Assembly (NCBI GenBank): GCA_029378245.1
Contig: JARKIF010000015.1
Span: 992,001-1,056,000, forward strand
Direction: 5' to 3'
Source of the DNA: Roridomyces roridus
Taxonomy: Eukaryota; Basidiomycota; Agaricomycetes; Agaricales; Mycenaceae
Length of the DNA stretch: 64,000 nt
Shown here: positions 11,701-22,767 of the stretch, one piece after another
How the letters are laid out: the number at the start of each line of letters is the position of its first letter
Position numbering within the stretch: the first letter of the stretch is position 1
Notes under the pieces: model-generated
Databases searched by the model: none
Told to the model about the DNA's origin: nothing
Seen by the model: only the letters and a program-made list of their open reading frames with translations
Position numbers and translations under genes: made by a program

Positions 11701-14040
11701 GCACTGTCCTCCACATCAGACTCGGGGTGAAGATTCGTGAGACCCAAGTCACGACAGCGTCTGGAGCACGCGTGCTGCTCGACAAACTTATTAATACCAT
11801 CTTGGCCATTGTCGCCGACACCAGAGGCACTGCAGAAAGCATTCAGAGTCCAAACTGCTGAGGAACAAATTCACATACCCGCCGGAGGTGTGCGTCATGA
11901 GGTCAAACAAAACCTGTGAGGCTTGACCGTTTGCGATGACAGCCTTCGTAGCTGAGAACGGTAGATGAGGACGGCATGATTTTGGTTAGCGAATGGCCTA
12001 CTTTGAATATCGGCAAGAACAGTGGACTCAGCGCTGTTCTGGAAGATGTAGTGAGCGAAACAATTAAGAATATTGCCGAGTTTGCTGTTTGAATGGTTTG
12101 GGTGTTCGTCGGTTCCACTCCACTTGACTACATGTCCCGGGCGGAAGGGCTCTGCCAGCCAGACCATGTGCGACGCTGCAGCCACGGCTTCCTCAGAGGT
12201 ATACCCAGAAGCCTCGCACGGCGCGTCATTTGCCTGGCCAGGCACTTCCACCATGAGAGTGCAGTCAGTGACAGACAGATCTGGATGGAAAACTAATACC
12301 GAGTTGTTCTAGAGCTCGAGTTTGGGAAAGGAATCAGAATTACCGTCACCAATGTCCACTTGGCGCTCCTCTGCCAGTGCTTTGAACTCGGTGAGATAAG
12401 TGGCCACCTCAAGGAGATGTTCCGCCTCCTTCTGCGTCTCACACGCGTTCTCGTCCAAAGTGACTCGGTCCCGGCCTCGGCCAACGTTGGAGAATCTCTT
12501 CATGGCGAGGACGGTGCCATGATAGAAACCCTGTCGCTGCAATATGCATATCGAAGGAAAATAAACTTGGGAGAGATCCGAACCTTGTACACATTTTGTG
12601 ATGCCCCCTGCGCGACAAGCTCCTTCCCAATCTGACACTTCTCGAACACCGTATCTGCATCATTGAGATTCGGCCACAAGGTCTGGATGACGGCCTCATC
12701 GGTGTTGAGTTCAACAGTGAGACAGTAGTAAAAGTGCCTGCAGGGCGAATAATAGACTTGAGGGGCACTATCTTGGATGGAAGTGCTGAGAGAAGAGGTC
12801 AACATGGGAACATGGCTACAAGTAAAATGGGACGCACGGCTGGCACGAGACTTCTTCGTTGGCCCGCTGTCTGCCTCGCCATCCAAAGTGCGCTTCAATA
12901 GCTTCTTCTGGTCGGCAAGTGGCAGCATGAAGGGAGGCAGCGCGCATTTGAAGTGATCAACAAACTGGACAAATTTTAGTGTGGGTTCGGGGGCAGAAAC
13001 TGATAGACAGTACTTGCCTCCTGGAGCCGGAATCGAACTTCAATGTAAACGTAGGTCCCTTTAAGCTTGACGTCGATGGGAGTAGAGAAACATTTCTCCC
13101 GCTGTGTATTGAACGTCGAGTTGTGCACGTCGAAAAATTCACCGATTGTTCCCAGCGTGCTGTTTGGTTCAAAGGTCAAGTTCTTGTGAAACCGGAATTT
13201 GAGATATTCCCTTGTCGATTGATCAGCAAGGCACGTAACCCTCGAGGGAGCTGGATACATACACGGTTATGCTCTCGTTGCAGTCTTTGTCCCAATCCGG
13301 TTTCCATCTCAAGAGAAGCGTCGCCATGACCTCTGTAAAAGAGCAGCAGTATTAATATGGGACTGCACTGAATCCAAAAAAACTCACCATCAAATGGAGT
13401 TGATTCATCGAATTGTCGAGCAGACGATCCCAGCACACCCGTTACGCTCGAACCGGGATGAACTGGAATCATAAAGACATAGATCTGACGGATGGCCGCG
13501 TGAGACATGGCTCCGTTGTGTGCAGCGGGTTTGTTGACAGAACCCCTCCGTTGCAACCGTTGGGCTGTAAGCTCTCTCATCTGGTCAGTGCGAGTCTCAA
13601 GGCGGTTCTCTTTCGGGATATTATGCAGCGGAATCCGGGGGGTAGCTGACCCTGATCCCACGGCCGTGCCATCGGAAGAACCATCTATATGACAAGGCAC
13701 TTGAAGGTGAGTGCAAGGATGAGAGACAGAGGTCAGCAAGACACACTTTTGTCCTTGTTAAGTGCCATGTTGCACAGTCCACAGTAGACTCCGACAAGAA
13801 ATTTGATGAGCGCGCTGCATCCCTGGCATTGTCTCGTTTGCTGCAAAGAGAATTAGTATTGTGCGGCAGGAAAGAAACAGGACATACAAGGATGTCTTGA
13901 CGCTCCTGGTCGCTCGAGGACCTGCACAGCGCGGTACATTTGGCACAGAGACCGGGGGACGCCTTGGCTGGATAGAGCGCCCCGCAGCATTCCGTCGGGT
14001 TGTCTGGATTGGTGCAGATTTGAGAGTTGTCCTCGGCCAT
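11646..14040 (-). CDS. Alpha-type protein kinase with N-terminal zinc ribbons
   Basis: Ten exons: 14040-13888, 13840-13747, 13684-13388, 13332-13263, 13210-13009, 12964-12584, 12530-12344, 12292-12002, 11951-11879 and 11829-11646. They sum to exactly 644 codons. Cys-rich motifs sit at the N-terminus (CCGALYPAKASPGLCAKC, CQGCSALIKFLVGVYCGLC). The kinase domain shows GFYHGTVLAMKRF with the ATP-binding Lys, FRPGHVVKWSGTDEHP, VLADIQ, VLFDLMTHT, the Gly-rich loop GVGDNGQDGI and the zinc-binding HACSRRC. This is the MHCK/EF2-kinase fold, which phosphorylates Ser/Thr. The last codons are replaced: after VEDSA the frame runs into a transposon and stops at 11646, whereas the ancestral stop lies at 11058 beyond it. 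The catalytic core is intact, so the gene may be functional. Confidence 0.85.
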
Positions 14041-14627
14041 AAGTGTGAGCAGAAAGGAGTGGGTTTTGCAAGAGAATGTGGGGGAAAACAATGATATTGG
14101 ACAACCAAGAGAATGTAGAAAGATATTTAAGCTCGGCTGCGGGGGGTGGGGCGGGTGTGGCGGTCACCGATTGTCGTTGGAGTCCTCAGCCATCAGAGTT
14201 TCCCCATGCACTAATGACGTCGAAACGGAGCTGTGAGCAGTCTAGAGTTGAGACGTCCAGGACGAACTGCAGGATGCAAATTCCGAGGGGGACAAAGCAG
14301 AGATGATTTGGAGATGATGGTAAGCATGAAGAGACCGATCAACCCCGGTGGATCAAGTGCGGTCTTGATCTCAACTCTCACTTGTACACCACATCAAAAC
14401 AACTCTTCGGCTACCTCTGGACGGTTCATGGGGCCACTGACGACAGAGAATATGCTCACCAGTGACACGAATGACGTGGATAGATCCCTCAGTACTATGA
14501 CCTCAACCACACCTCATCGTAGTCGTAGGACGCACTCAAAAACATCGGGTTGAAGTCAAGACTGCATCAATTTCTTCCCAATCAACCCACTGCCTCTCAT
14601 TGAAATTCACCCACTCTCCTTTCTTTA
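14041..14627. other. Divergent intergenic region
   Basis: 587 bp between the start of the alpha-kinase (minus) and the start of integrase-like gene A (plus). It presumably holds both promoters. No TATA box in a convincing position and no repeat structure seen. Confidence 0.4.
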
Positions 14628-16503
14628 ATGCCAAATCCCGGTGGGAACAATGGCCATGACAATGGTGATTGTATGTCTTGTTTGCCCTCTCGTTCTTCAA
14701 CTACTGGCTAATTCTCAAGTCTCTCAAGCCCCCGACGATCTCCCAGCTCTACTGCAAGGCTACGCTTCCAAGAAGGTTCCTCTCAAACGCCGGATAGAGC
14801 AACTTAGGGAGAAGAACTACCACATCAGGTCTGAAGTTCTCGCTATGAACTTCCCTTTACTCGGCCTGAATAAAACTATCCCAGCCTCACCACTCTCAAA
14901 AAACTCAACAAACAGTACAGTATAATCTCGCCGAGACGCCCACCCCCGGAACATATTGCCACAACACTCATTGCGGCCGAGATGGCTCAGAATATAGTCT
15001 CTTGTAAACAGACGCTATAACATTGTAACTCATTCTTCGTTATGTTATAGTCTGTCAGAAACGTCAATCACTTGATAGGTGGCCTCGTGATGCCGTAAAT
15101 TGCGGAGTTTGAAAACATTCCCACGCATCCCCGACGCATCTTGACGCGTTTCCACTGCTTTTGAGGGCCCAAGAAAGCTTATTCAACACAAATATATCAT
15201 TGGTACACTTGTGCAGTTCATAAGAGAGTTCTCCCGGGCAAGAATCGGTGCGGATGCAACTCTCGCTCGCATTGATCTGCCATCTCAGATTCTCGCCAGC
15301 ACCCGACGACACGAAGCCGACGGGAAAGGCGCAGCTGCACGAGTACCGACGTGGCGCTCACATTCGCAGGTCAAACTTTCACCATCCGGCAACACCACGA
15401 GGCGAGACGTCAACGCTGAGGAATAACAGAAGCTCGCCCAGCTGAGCGAGCTGGACAAAAAGGCACTTGCGCCTGGGCTCACGACGAGCTGAGGATGACA
15501 GCAGCCAACGTCACGGTGTACGTAGGTGTCGACGGATGCGGCAGAACCGTCGACAGGCACCCCACACCTCACCGCCCCATGCGCGCAGTCGACGCTGGGC
15601 AGGCCGACAGAAGCAACACATGCGAGTAGCCACCCACCGTCGCGTCCGCGTCGAGAACGGTTATGTCACAAAATAGGCCTTGGGGTGTGGAGATTCGGGG
15701 ATCGGTGGTGACGATTGGGTGACGACATCGACGGCGCTGGAAATGTGCGAGTGGTGCAGACACGTAGTGCCTCGTCGTGTGCTATCCTCAGTGCGTCCGG
15801 GTGGCGGACTGGGTCGGAAAATCAGGGCTAACAAGGGTCGGCGGCATTCTCGCACTAAAAAGTATTGTGACGCACCAAGTACCAAGCAGAATCCCGAATC
15901 CTTCCATACATGTCCCTGAGATACGCCCGCTAAGCGTTAAAGCGAGGCATCGGAGCCGATTTTGAGCTGGATGTGGACCCGGATGTCGTTTGGAGCAGCG
16001 GCTCCTCAGAGCGCCGTAGTGGGAGAATTTGACTGCAGAATGTGTTGCAGGAAGGTCTCGCATCGTTCTTTGAGTGATTGGATACAAGCGGGCGAGTTTT
16101 TGTGGGCAGTGGGAGGCCAGGGAAGACGAGACGCAAGCGGAGCGGGGAATACAAAGGGAGTGATGATCAATGATTAGACTTGAAACTCCGCACTTTACGG
16201 CATCACGAGGCCACCTATCAATGCCTCGCGATCAGCTACAGACTACTCAGAATATTACTGGTAGCAACAGTCCGAACACCATTCAACTGCGCGTTGCCCT
16301 CCAGACTGGCGTAGCTCTTCCTCGGTGTGTTTTCTCATTGTACATTATGTTGTTCAACTCGTTGAATATGGCAGTGCTGTGGTGCGCGGTACCATGAAGG
16401 CTCTTGATCCTGAGGGTCCTTCTCGCAGGTTCCCCGGCAAACGCCCGGTCAAGGACCGCTCCGTGATGACCGACAACGCCGTCTTCTTTGAGGGTCCTTG
16501 GTG
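14628..16503 (+). pseudogene. Integrase-core family gene A, 5' part, transposon-interrupted
   Basis: Exons 14628-14670, 14720-14828, 14885-14995 continued at 16256-16324, and 16375 to about 16503. The product has the N-terminal helical region of a DDE-integrase-like family common in Agaricomycetes (LPALLQGYASKKVPLKRRIE, SLTTLKKLNKQY, ATTLIAAEMAQN, NSPNTIQLRVALQTG, SRRFPGKRP). A 1.25-kb inverted-repeat element (14996-16245) sits in exon 3. Because it carries a 10-bp target duplication, removing it restores the frame (AEMAQN-ITGSNS) exactly. Homology ends after FEGPWW, just before the catalytic DGHEKL region expected next, so the 3' half is lost. The assignment rests on remembered family motifs. 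Confidence 0.7.
14996..16245. mobile_element. Non-autonomous Mutator-like TIR element, 1.25 kb
   Basis: Flanked by the direct repeat CTCAGAATAT (14986-14995 and 16246-16255), a 10-bp target duplication. The ends are related (TAGTCTGT near 15049, ACAGACTA at 16238-16245), and a well-conserved inner inverted repeat reads TTGATAGGTGGCCTCGTGAT at 15073 and in reverse at about 16200-16220. Long TIRs with 9-11-bp duplications fit MULEs. A short extra left-end segment (14996-15048) repeats TATAGTCT. No transposase frame inside. Confidence 0.82.
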
Positions 16504-17317
16504 GACAAAACCTGGAATTGTGCAGGGATGTGTGGTTCTTTCTTCAAATCTCAACAAAAGTCTCAAGATCTTGAAAGATTTGGCTTATTTTGAAAGTTGA
16601 ATCAAGTTCTTGTAACATCCATTGATATCTTGCTAGTTTTTGCACAATGTGGTATTTCAAGCAGGGTTCAAATGATATTTTCTGCATTGCAAGGCTGCAA
16701 GATCTTGTAAGTCAGACAACAAATGGGAAAAGATAAAAAATTGATACTGGAATCACAAATTCTCTGGTGTGTCACAAGATCTTGGAAGGTTAAAGGCCGC
16801 AAGTGTCGGAGCAAATCCCACATGGCAATCATTGATTTTCTGATTGCCACCCACTTGGGCTGCTGATCCGTTGGCAGCCGAACCGCCAGGAAACGGATAG
16901 ATCACACTGTTGCACCCTTCAACATAAAATGATAGATCACAGTAGCGGCTTGAACTTGGCCACCACGGCACCACCAACTCTGGTGAGATCTTGCATCCCT
17001 ATTAGACTTGATGAGCCATATTTTGTCTTTCGATCTTTCAAAATCTTTGAACATTCGCTGCAAATCGGTGGCCTCAAAATGAATCAGTGGAACTTGCACA
17101 AAGTTTCAAGGTCTTGGAGGGGGGAGAAAATTCGCAAGATCTTGCAAGATGATGATCAAATAATGCCTGGGCAAGTTGACAATCATCCAATATCTTCCAA
17201 GATCTTGAACAAACTGGAAAATCTTGCCAAATCTCGCAAGATCTTCCAAGATGTCACGGAAATGATGGTGGCGGCAACAAGAAAACACCTTTTGTCCACC
17301 AAGGGCCTTCTTCTATT
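16504..17317. repeat. Region with repeated CAAGATCTTG palindrome
   Basis: Non-coding. The 10-bp palindrome CAAGATCTTG or a close variant recurs about eight times between 16560 and 17260 (for example 16562, 16693, 16782, 17134, 17197, and a variant at 17236), often extended as GCAAGATCTTGCAAGAT. It has the look of a transposon interior or end with clustered protein-binding sites, but I cannot place its termini. Confidence 0.6.
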
Positions 17318-18530
17318 ACGAGAACTTACTTGCTAAGTTCTCGTTCTTTTAAAATTCAGTCAGGCCAGAATCCTGACAACTTTTTATACGGATTCAGACT
17401 TTTGATGAGGGTGGCTGTGCTGTTTCCTTTTTGCGGCTACAATCAGCAATTTTGACAGCTGCCATCAGTGAGTTTTTCCTTTCTCTCCAGAGCATTCTAT
17501 TTCGGCTGAAATGACCTGAGATTTTGCAATCACACTCCTAGTAACTGGACTCGAGTTTTGTTCCCCCAAGGTGAGGTCTCATTCCAGATATTACATATGA
17601 TATCTGTGATTTACCTGCCGTTTTCAATCAGCTCATTTCAAGTTAACCAGAGACCCTGGATCTCTGGGATGTAATCAGACTGAAGAAGGAGGTGTACTAT
17701 TGCTTAGAACACCCTCCTCAGAAATTACAAAAATTCTTTGCAGCCAAAAGTTTAAAGAACATAAACTCTGTGATGGATGTTCATATGCATCAACACTGAT
17801 TCCCCATGTCCTCAATTGAGATTCCATCCTTTGTGTGAAATATTGGAGTAGATTGAAGATGAATCTCCGTCTGAAAGTATGTGCAGAGCCCACAATTCTC
17901 ATCAAAACCCTGGATGCTGGAGCACAGGGGTAATACTCAGGTATAGATCCCCAAGTGACTCCACAGGGCTGCTGGGCCTGTTGAGTACTTGCCTTTTTCA
18001 CCACAGTCACACTAAGATGTAGTGAGCTCTGGGTCCTGTTGCCACAGAAGGTTCAAAGGAAGTCAGATGGCCTACTTAATCTTCTGCTATTAGCTAATGA
18101 ATGAGGACCAGGGCTTGGCAGTGTAAGGCAAACTGACTGCAAAAATGCACACAAACACTCTTCCTTGAGCTGTCCAGGCCACCGTGGGGCATTTTCAATC
18201 CTCTGCCAGTTGGATATTTGGACAGAGCAAGGAGGGATCAAAGGTTGATCAAAGGTGTCACAATCATCACGTCACTGCAAACCGGGTTCTCTACACAGCC
18301 ACACAATCACATTTGCCTTGATTTCAACTTGATTTCTTGTTGATTTCACCCAACACACCGTGTACATTTTCACACTGCCTTTGAGGGCCATTGCTTTGCA
18401 TGGCAATCCGAGTCTGATCTTGGGTTGATTTTGGGCGTTCATTTTGTGCCCGACGAACTTGGCTACATAGCTGTATGGTGCCAGGAGCCTCGAATCAAGA
18501 CTGTGAGAGGTCATAGGCATAGCACCAAGG
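17318..18530 (+). repeat. Dispersed repeat Y, copy 1
   Basis: Begins with a hairpin in which CGAGAACTTA pairs with TAAGTTCTCG around CTTGC. The following 170 bp (AAATTCAG...CAGACTTTTGAT, GGCTGTG, TTTTTGCGGC, TTTGACAGCT, CCATCAG) match the reverse complement of 50640-50812. No coding frame. The right limit is uncertain. It lies in the gap between the two integrase-family fragments. Confidence 0.6.
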
Positions 18531-18769
18531 TAGGACTAGATGCATAACTTGGTGTCGGACTTGATGTACTCATGTAAGTACATAAGACAAGAGTTGGACA
18601 AGAGTTGGACAAGAGTGTATGGCTGTTACTGAGTTTGAACCTAACAGTGGGAGCTGCGAGCAAGCGGGGTGAAAGGGTCCTTGCACCAGAAGAACAAATG
18701 AGTCACTGGATGTTGAGCGGTCGATCCAAGGCCAATGTCGAATGCGTTCTGGTGGGAACCAAGAGATGA

Positions 18770-19431
18770 CCCGACTGTCAACGGAACAGAACTGTCATCG
18801 GTGTCAAACCGAAAGTCCAGACTCCGGACCCGTTCCGCGTCGGTCAATCTCCTATCGAAGGCCGGCGGAAGTAAGGCAGAGATACGTGTTCATGGTGTAA
18901 GAGTAGGGCTGTTCCCCGTGCCCGTGACGGGCACGGCCGTCCTTTCGACGGGGATACAACGGGGACGGTCCGTCGCTCGACGGCCGTCGTCGCGTGACCA
19001 AAAAGCATTCGGTGGGGTCCAAGTGTGGGTGTCAAAATGTGCCCAAGTGGACCCTAAGTAAGGTAATTACCTGCATCAGAGTGTACACCTAAAGCTGAAG
19101 CAGTTATGCTTCGTTTTAGGCGTCCGTCGACCCGTCGCCGGCCGTTGTTGACGGAAACGGCCATCGAAATCACCAGTGAGATGCCCACGGAACGGGTCGG
19201 CTTACCCGTCGACGGGAGCCGTACAACCGGCGCGACGGGCACGGCGTCCAGCCCTATGTAAGAGTGAATGACCAAGAAGCGACCAAATCGAGACAGAAGT
19301 CCCCAAAAATTACCTGAAAAGGAAATGATTCCACCACCGACACTGACATCATCGAAAAAATGCGACCCCACTTTCGCGGGAAAACGGCCGATAAGACCGA
19401 GCTTAAAAATAAATTTTTAAGACTCGGAACA
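18770..19431 (+). repeat. Dispersed repeat X, copy 2 (with nested MITE)
   Basis: Same repeat as 10600-10912, ending in the same A/T hairpin and AAGACTCGGAAC. It is split by the 353-bp MITE at 18904-19256. Its right edge abuts the first recognisable codons of integrase-family fragment B, so it may be what removed that gene's 5' half. Confidence 0.65.
18904..19256. mobile_element. hAT-like MITE, TAGGGCTG termini
   Basis: 353 bp beginning TAGGGCTG and ending CAGCCCTA, with inverted CCGTGCCCGT blocks just inside. It is bounded by a perfect 8-bp target duplication TGTAAGAG (18896-18903 and 19257-19264). A TAGGG terminus with an 8-bp duplication is the hAT pattern. Very rich in CGTCG/CGACG. The homologous repeat at 10600-10912 lacks it, giving an empty-site comparison. 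Confidence 0.9.
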
Positions 19432-20427
19432 AGGAAGTTCTCGTCTATGCCGTGCTCTGCAACGGCCCGTACCCCCAAGTGAAATTCATTTTGATGGGCA
19501 CGAGAAGCTTAACTTCAAGGCCTTGGAGATGGGTCGGGCGGGAATTGACATGTACGGCGGGCGCTGCCACGGTAGCGGTCTCATTGCCCTTTTGCGGGTT
19601 GTTCCCAACGCGAGATGTGGGGTCACCGTCGGTCATTTGTATCTGGACCTTGCTGAATCCTTTGGTTGTACGTGCTCTGGATTACCTCCTTTTTTCCCAA
19701 TCATTATACCACTCTAGATATCCCGGTTCAAAATACCGTGGACGGGGGAACCGAAACTCGCTACATGACTCAGTTGCACAAGGAGCTGCGGTGAGTCCCT
19801 ATGTTCTCCCTTGTGGTCAACCTTACAGATGCTCAGTACACACTTTCTGCGTGGATTCACTCTTGAGGACGCCCCCGCCGTCGTTGCTTTGCCAAGCACG
19901 GACAACATTCCAATTGAGTCTCTCTGGAGCTATCTCCGCAACTTCAGTGGGCGAGATCTTAAGGCCGCCATCCTTCTTGGTAAAACTGAGAACTATATGA
20001 ACGTCACGGACGACGTACACATGTGCGTTTATTTTTCCCTGCTGTTGTACATGTCCTAACTGGGCATCTGGAGCCACCCAAGAGCCACCTCTTCCATTGG
20101 CTTTGGTCTCGGATCGTTCAGAATGCTGTTGATCTCTTTGTGGAGTCCTGGAATACACACAAGACTCGCAACCAACGCAACAAAGCCCTACCCTCGGGGG
20201 TGTCACCGCAGGACGTTTTTGACAAACCTCAAAACTTTGGCCTCGAGTTTGGAGGAATCAAAGTTGACCGCGAGTTTGTACCTGAGCTGCGGAAGACTCT
20301 ACCCAAGTCCCGGGAGGAGTGCTACCGATGGGTTCCGGAGGAGTTTGAGGTGCAGGCAGTGGCGGCGTACGAGCACCTGGGAAGTCCAGCCTTGAGGATC
20401 ACCGAGGGCTGGACAATCTTCTCTTGA
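19432..20427 (+). pseudogene. Integrase-core family gene B, 3' (catalytic) part
   Basis: Exons 19432-19667, 19718-19790, 19837-20022 and 20085-20427, all with GT-AG introns. The DDE-like core is visible: IHFDGHEKL with the first Asp, VQNTVDGGTET with the second, NIPIESLWSYL with the Glu, then HLFHWLWSRIVQ, SWNTHKTRNQRNK and the C-terminal WTIFS typical of this Agaricomycete family. The 5' half is missing. Its first residues (RKEVLVYAVLCNGPYPQ) correspond to the same family segment as the last residues of fragment A, so A and B are different paralogues rather than two halves of one gene. Without a start codon it is unlikely to be expressed as an enzyme. Confidence 0.72.
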
Positions 20428-20969
20428 ATGCTTGCAATTTTGGAGGCATAGAATACTTAGGTTGTACATACTATGTCAATGGTATAGACACAGTGGATCA
20501 CTGAAACCTTTTGCATGCATGTGTATGGATGGGTACGTATGGCACTGCCGGTGATGAAGCGAACGGCGTTCGAATAAGTAGACGCCGTGTTGAGTCAGTG
20601 TAGCGGGAAGCAAAGGTGAAGACCAAAGTTTTCGATTCGGCAACTCGGAGAACTGTGATTCCGATCAATCATTGACGGGATATGTGATCCTAGTGACCGA
20701 GCAAACCCGAAGTACATAGCCGATGTCAGTCTGACGGCTGACTGATCTGAAACGTGAACCTCGACCTTTAGGCCTACCGTAATTCGACGGGCCTGATCTC
20801 ACAAAGTGCCGAATGTCGAATGTGTACACGAAACACGGGAGCCCACCCTCACAACGCCGCTGCCAGAGCACAGCGCCTCCTTGTTGATTCCTGGTAGAAA
20901 CTCAGCTACTTGTACATTTTACATACTTGTATCTTCAAATGTACGAGAGTCACTAGTGTGGTCCCGAGA
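20428..20969. other. Intergenic, inverted repeat copy
   Basis: About 540 bp. Bases 20690-20785 are the reverse complement of 9062-9128 and neighbouring sequence (CGTTTCAGATCAGTCAGCCG). Nothing else recognised. Confidence 0.5.
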
Positions 20970-22767
20970 CTAAAACTCAGGTTTTTTCAAGCTTGAAATG
21001 AAGGCGTATGCTTTGTGTCGCAAATCTCGATCCGAATGCTGCAACAAGAATGGCACACAGCTCTCGGGGAGTGTACTCGCCATCACGGCCAAAGCACCAC
21101 TGGGATGTTGTACGATATCAGTCAGTGCGTCAATCGCATCGCTGGTGTAAGTTGTACGTCTGTTGGACAGTTCAGATGCGGATGAGTTTAAACCTGCAGA
21201 GAGTACGTCCCTTATGAGGAAATCGAGTTTCTCCAGGGTCGCCTTCCCCAGAATCGAAAACCAAAGACCATGCCCCGCCAGGATTTTGATGAGGGAGAAG
21301 GTATCCGACTTCAGATATCCACGTTTTGAATGAAGGAACATCGGGATGCGCGCGCTCATCCGTTCTGCGACGAGAGCCTGTGCCCCGTGCTTATGGCGAG
21401 CGATTCTCCTCAGGGCGGACATGGCTCGGTAACCACGGTCCTCAGCCAGAATCTCCGGCAAGTCACGATTAATGTCTTCTTCCCTGTGCATAGTGTTTAA
21501 TCTCCACAAGGCTCGTTAATCATGTTTAGAGCAAAGGCACCCACCACAAGATGATCAGCATCTCTGTTACTGCAACCGCCCAGAGATGACCTGCCCTCGT
21601 AGGTTCGTGTGTGAGGAGGTTGTCGATTAGGCGACAACCGGGTTGGGAAGTACTTGGAGCCGCCTCTGTCTCACCCGGCAACAAATGAGGTATTCTGCCC
21701 GGCCAGTCCGTCTTCATGATAGCGGCTGCGCCGGCGGGATGCTCCGAAAGTGCAGAGAGAATGGAAAGCACGATAGTGGAATCAATTTGAGAGCTCAATA
21801 GATGGTTCAGTGTGTCGCAAGGAACAGACGGCGTAAACTTACCCTATTAGTTTGACCAGTTTCCCGATGCCGGCTTCGTCGAGAATATAATCTACCGTGA
21901 ATCCGCGTGTCACGAGAGACGAAACCAGGCAGCATGCTTCGGAAATGACGCGGGTATTTCCGCAATGCCACATTCTGTCGAACAAAGCTGTCGCGACTAT
22001 GTCGTATGAACACAGGTAATCCGCCTGAACAATTTGTTCCAGTGTACGGATAGGGTGAACAGCAATAATCTCCTGTGGGTCGCTGATTATATTTCAGTGG
22101 CTGGACGTTGCCGAATCCAGAAACTCACCCCGCAAGGTTGCACACCGCTTGAATCACAGCTTCCCCGAAAACCTTCCTGAAATGATGGTGGAGTTGCAAT
22201 GATGCCTTGCTGACGAAGGCGCACGCCCACCGCCGGACTTGAGGGATGTTCGAAGCAAATAGAGCAAGGATGATGCCGACGCCATCCGAATGCTCAGAAA
22301 TCGCGCCCAGCACTGGGGTGACGACTGTTTCGCGGTCGCTTTCCATTTCGCTGCGTGCATTCTTCGTTAAACAGGACTCGATTGGGCTCCGAGCAGACAT
22401 ACTGACCCCCACACCTCCTTGGCATCCGGAAGGAGACCTGTTGGAGGAAGTGATGGACTGAATCTGCGATCCAAGAGCGCTGCAATCAGAGAGAAGGTAG
22501 CCATTTGAAGGTCCTTGTGGATCAACAGATGTGGAATCGGAGTCGTGGCTAAAGAGCACAGTATTTGCCGTGCACTCTCCTCGTGCCGGCTCGCACTCCT
22601 CGCCAAGTGCTCCATAACCTTGATTCGTGTCTCAGGAAGCACGTATTTGCATCTACATTCGTGAAGTCCCTTTCCGGAAGAAGGGGAATTCACGTACGAA
22701 AGATAAGTCGAATAAATCTCTACCATCTCGGCTGAAAGTTGTCCGACGCCGTCTGCAAGGGAGGCAT
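20970..22767 (-). pseudogene. ARM-repeat gene D with damaged exon 1
   Basis: Exons 22652-22407, 22350-22129, 22082-21843, 21793-21545 and 21483-20970 are open, phase-2 modules of the ARM family (CKYVLPETRIKVMEHL, ISEHSDGVGIILALF, LSEHPAGAAAIMKTD, IVQHPSGALAVMAS). Exon 1 is abnormal. The family start MPPLQ at 22767 is followed almost at once by the exon's last residues in another frame (QLSAEMVEIYSTYLSYV), so about 50 codons including SWWSD were deleted with a frame change. From the internal ATG at 22726 the exons still give 500 codons including the stop, so a shortened protein is possible. Divergent to gene E. Confidence 0.7.

Noticed and set aside
14628..20427. Integrase-like fragments A and B as two halves of one gene split by a 3-kb insertion
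   Set aside because: The end of A (FEGPWW) and the start of B (CNGPYPQ) represent the same family segment, so joining them would duplicate it. They are better read as two truncated paralogues.
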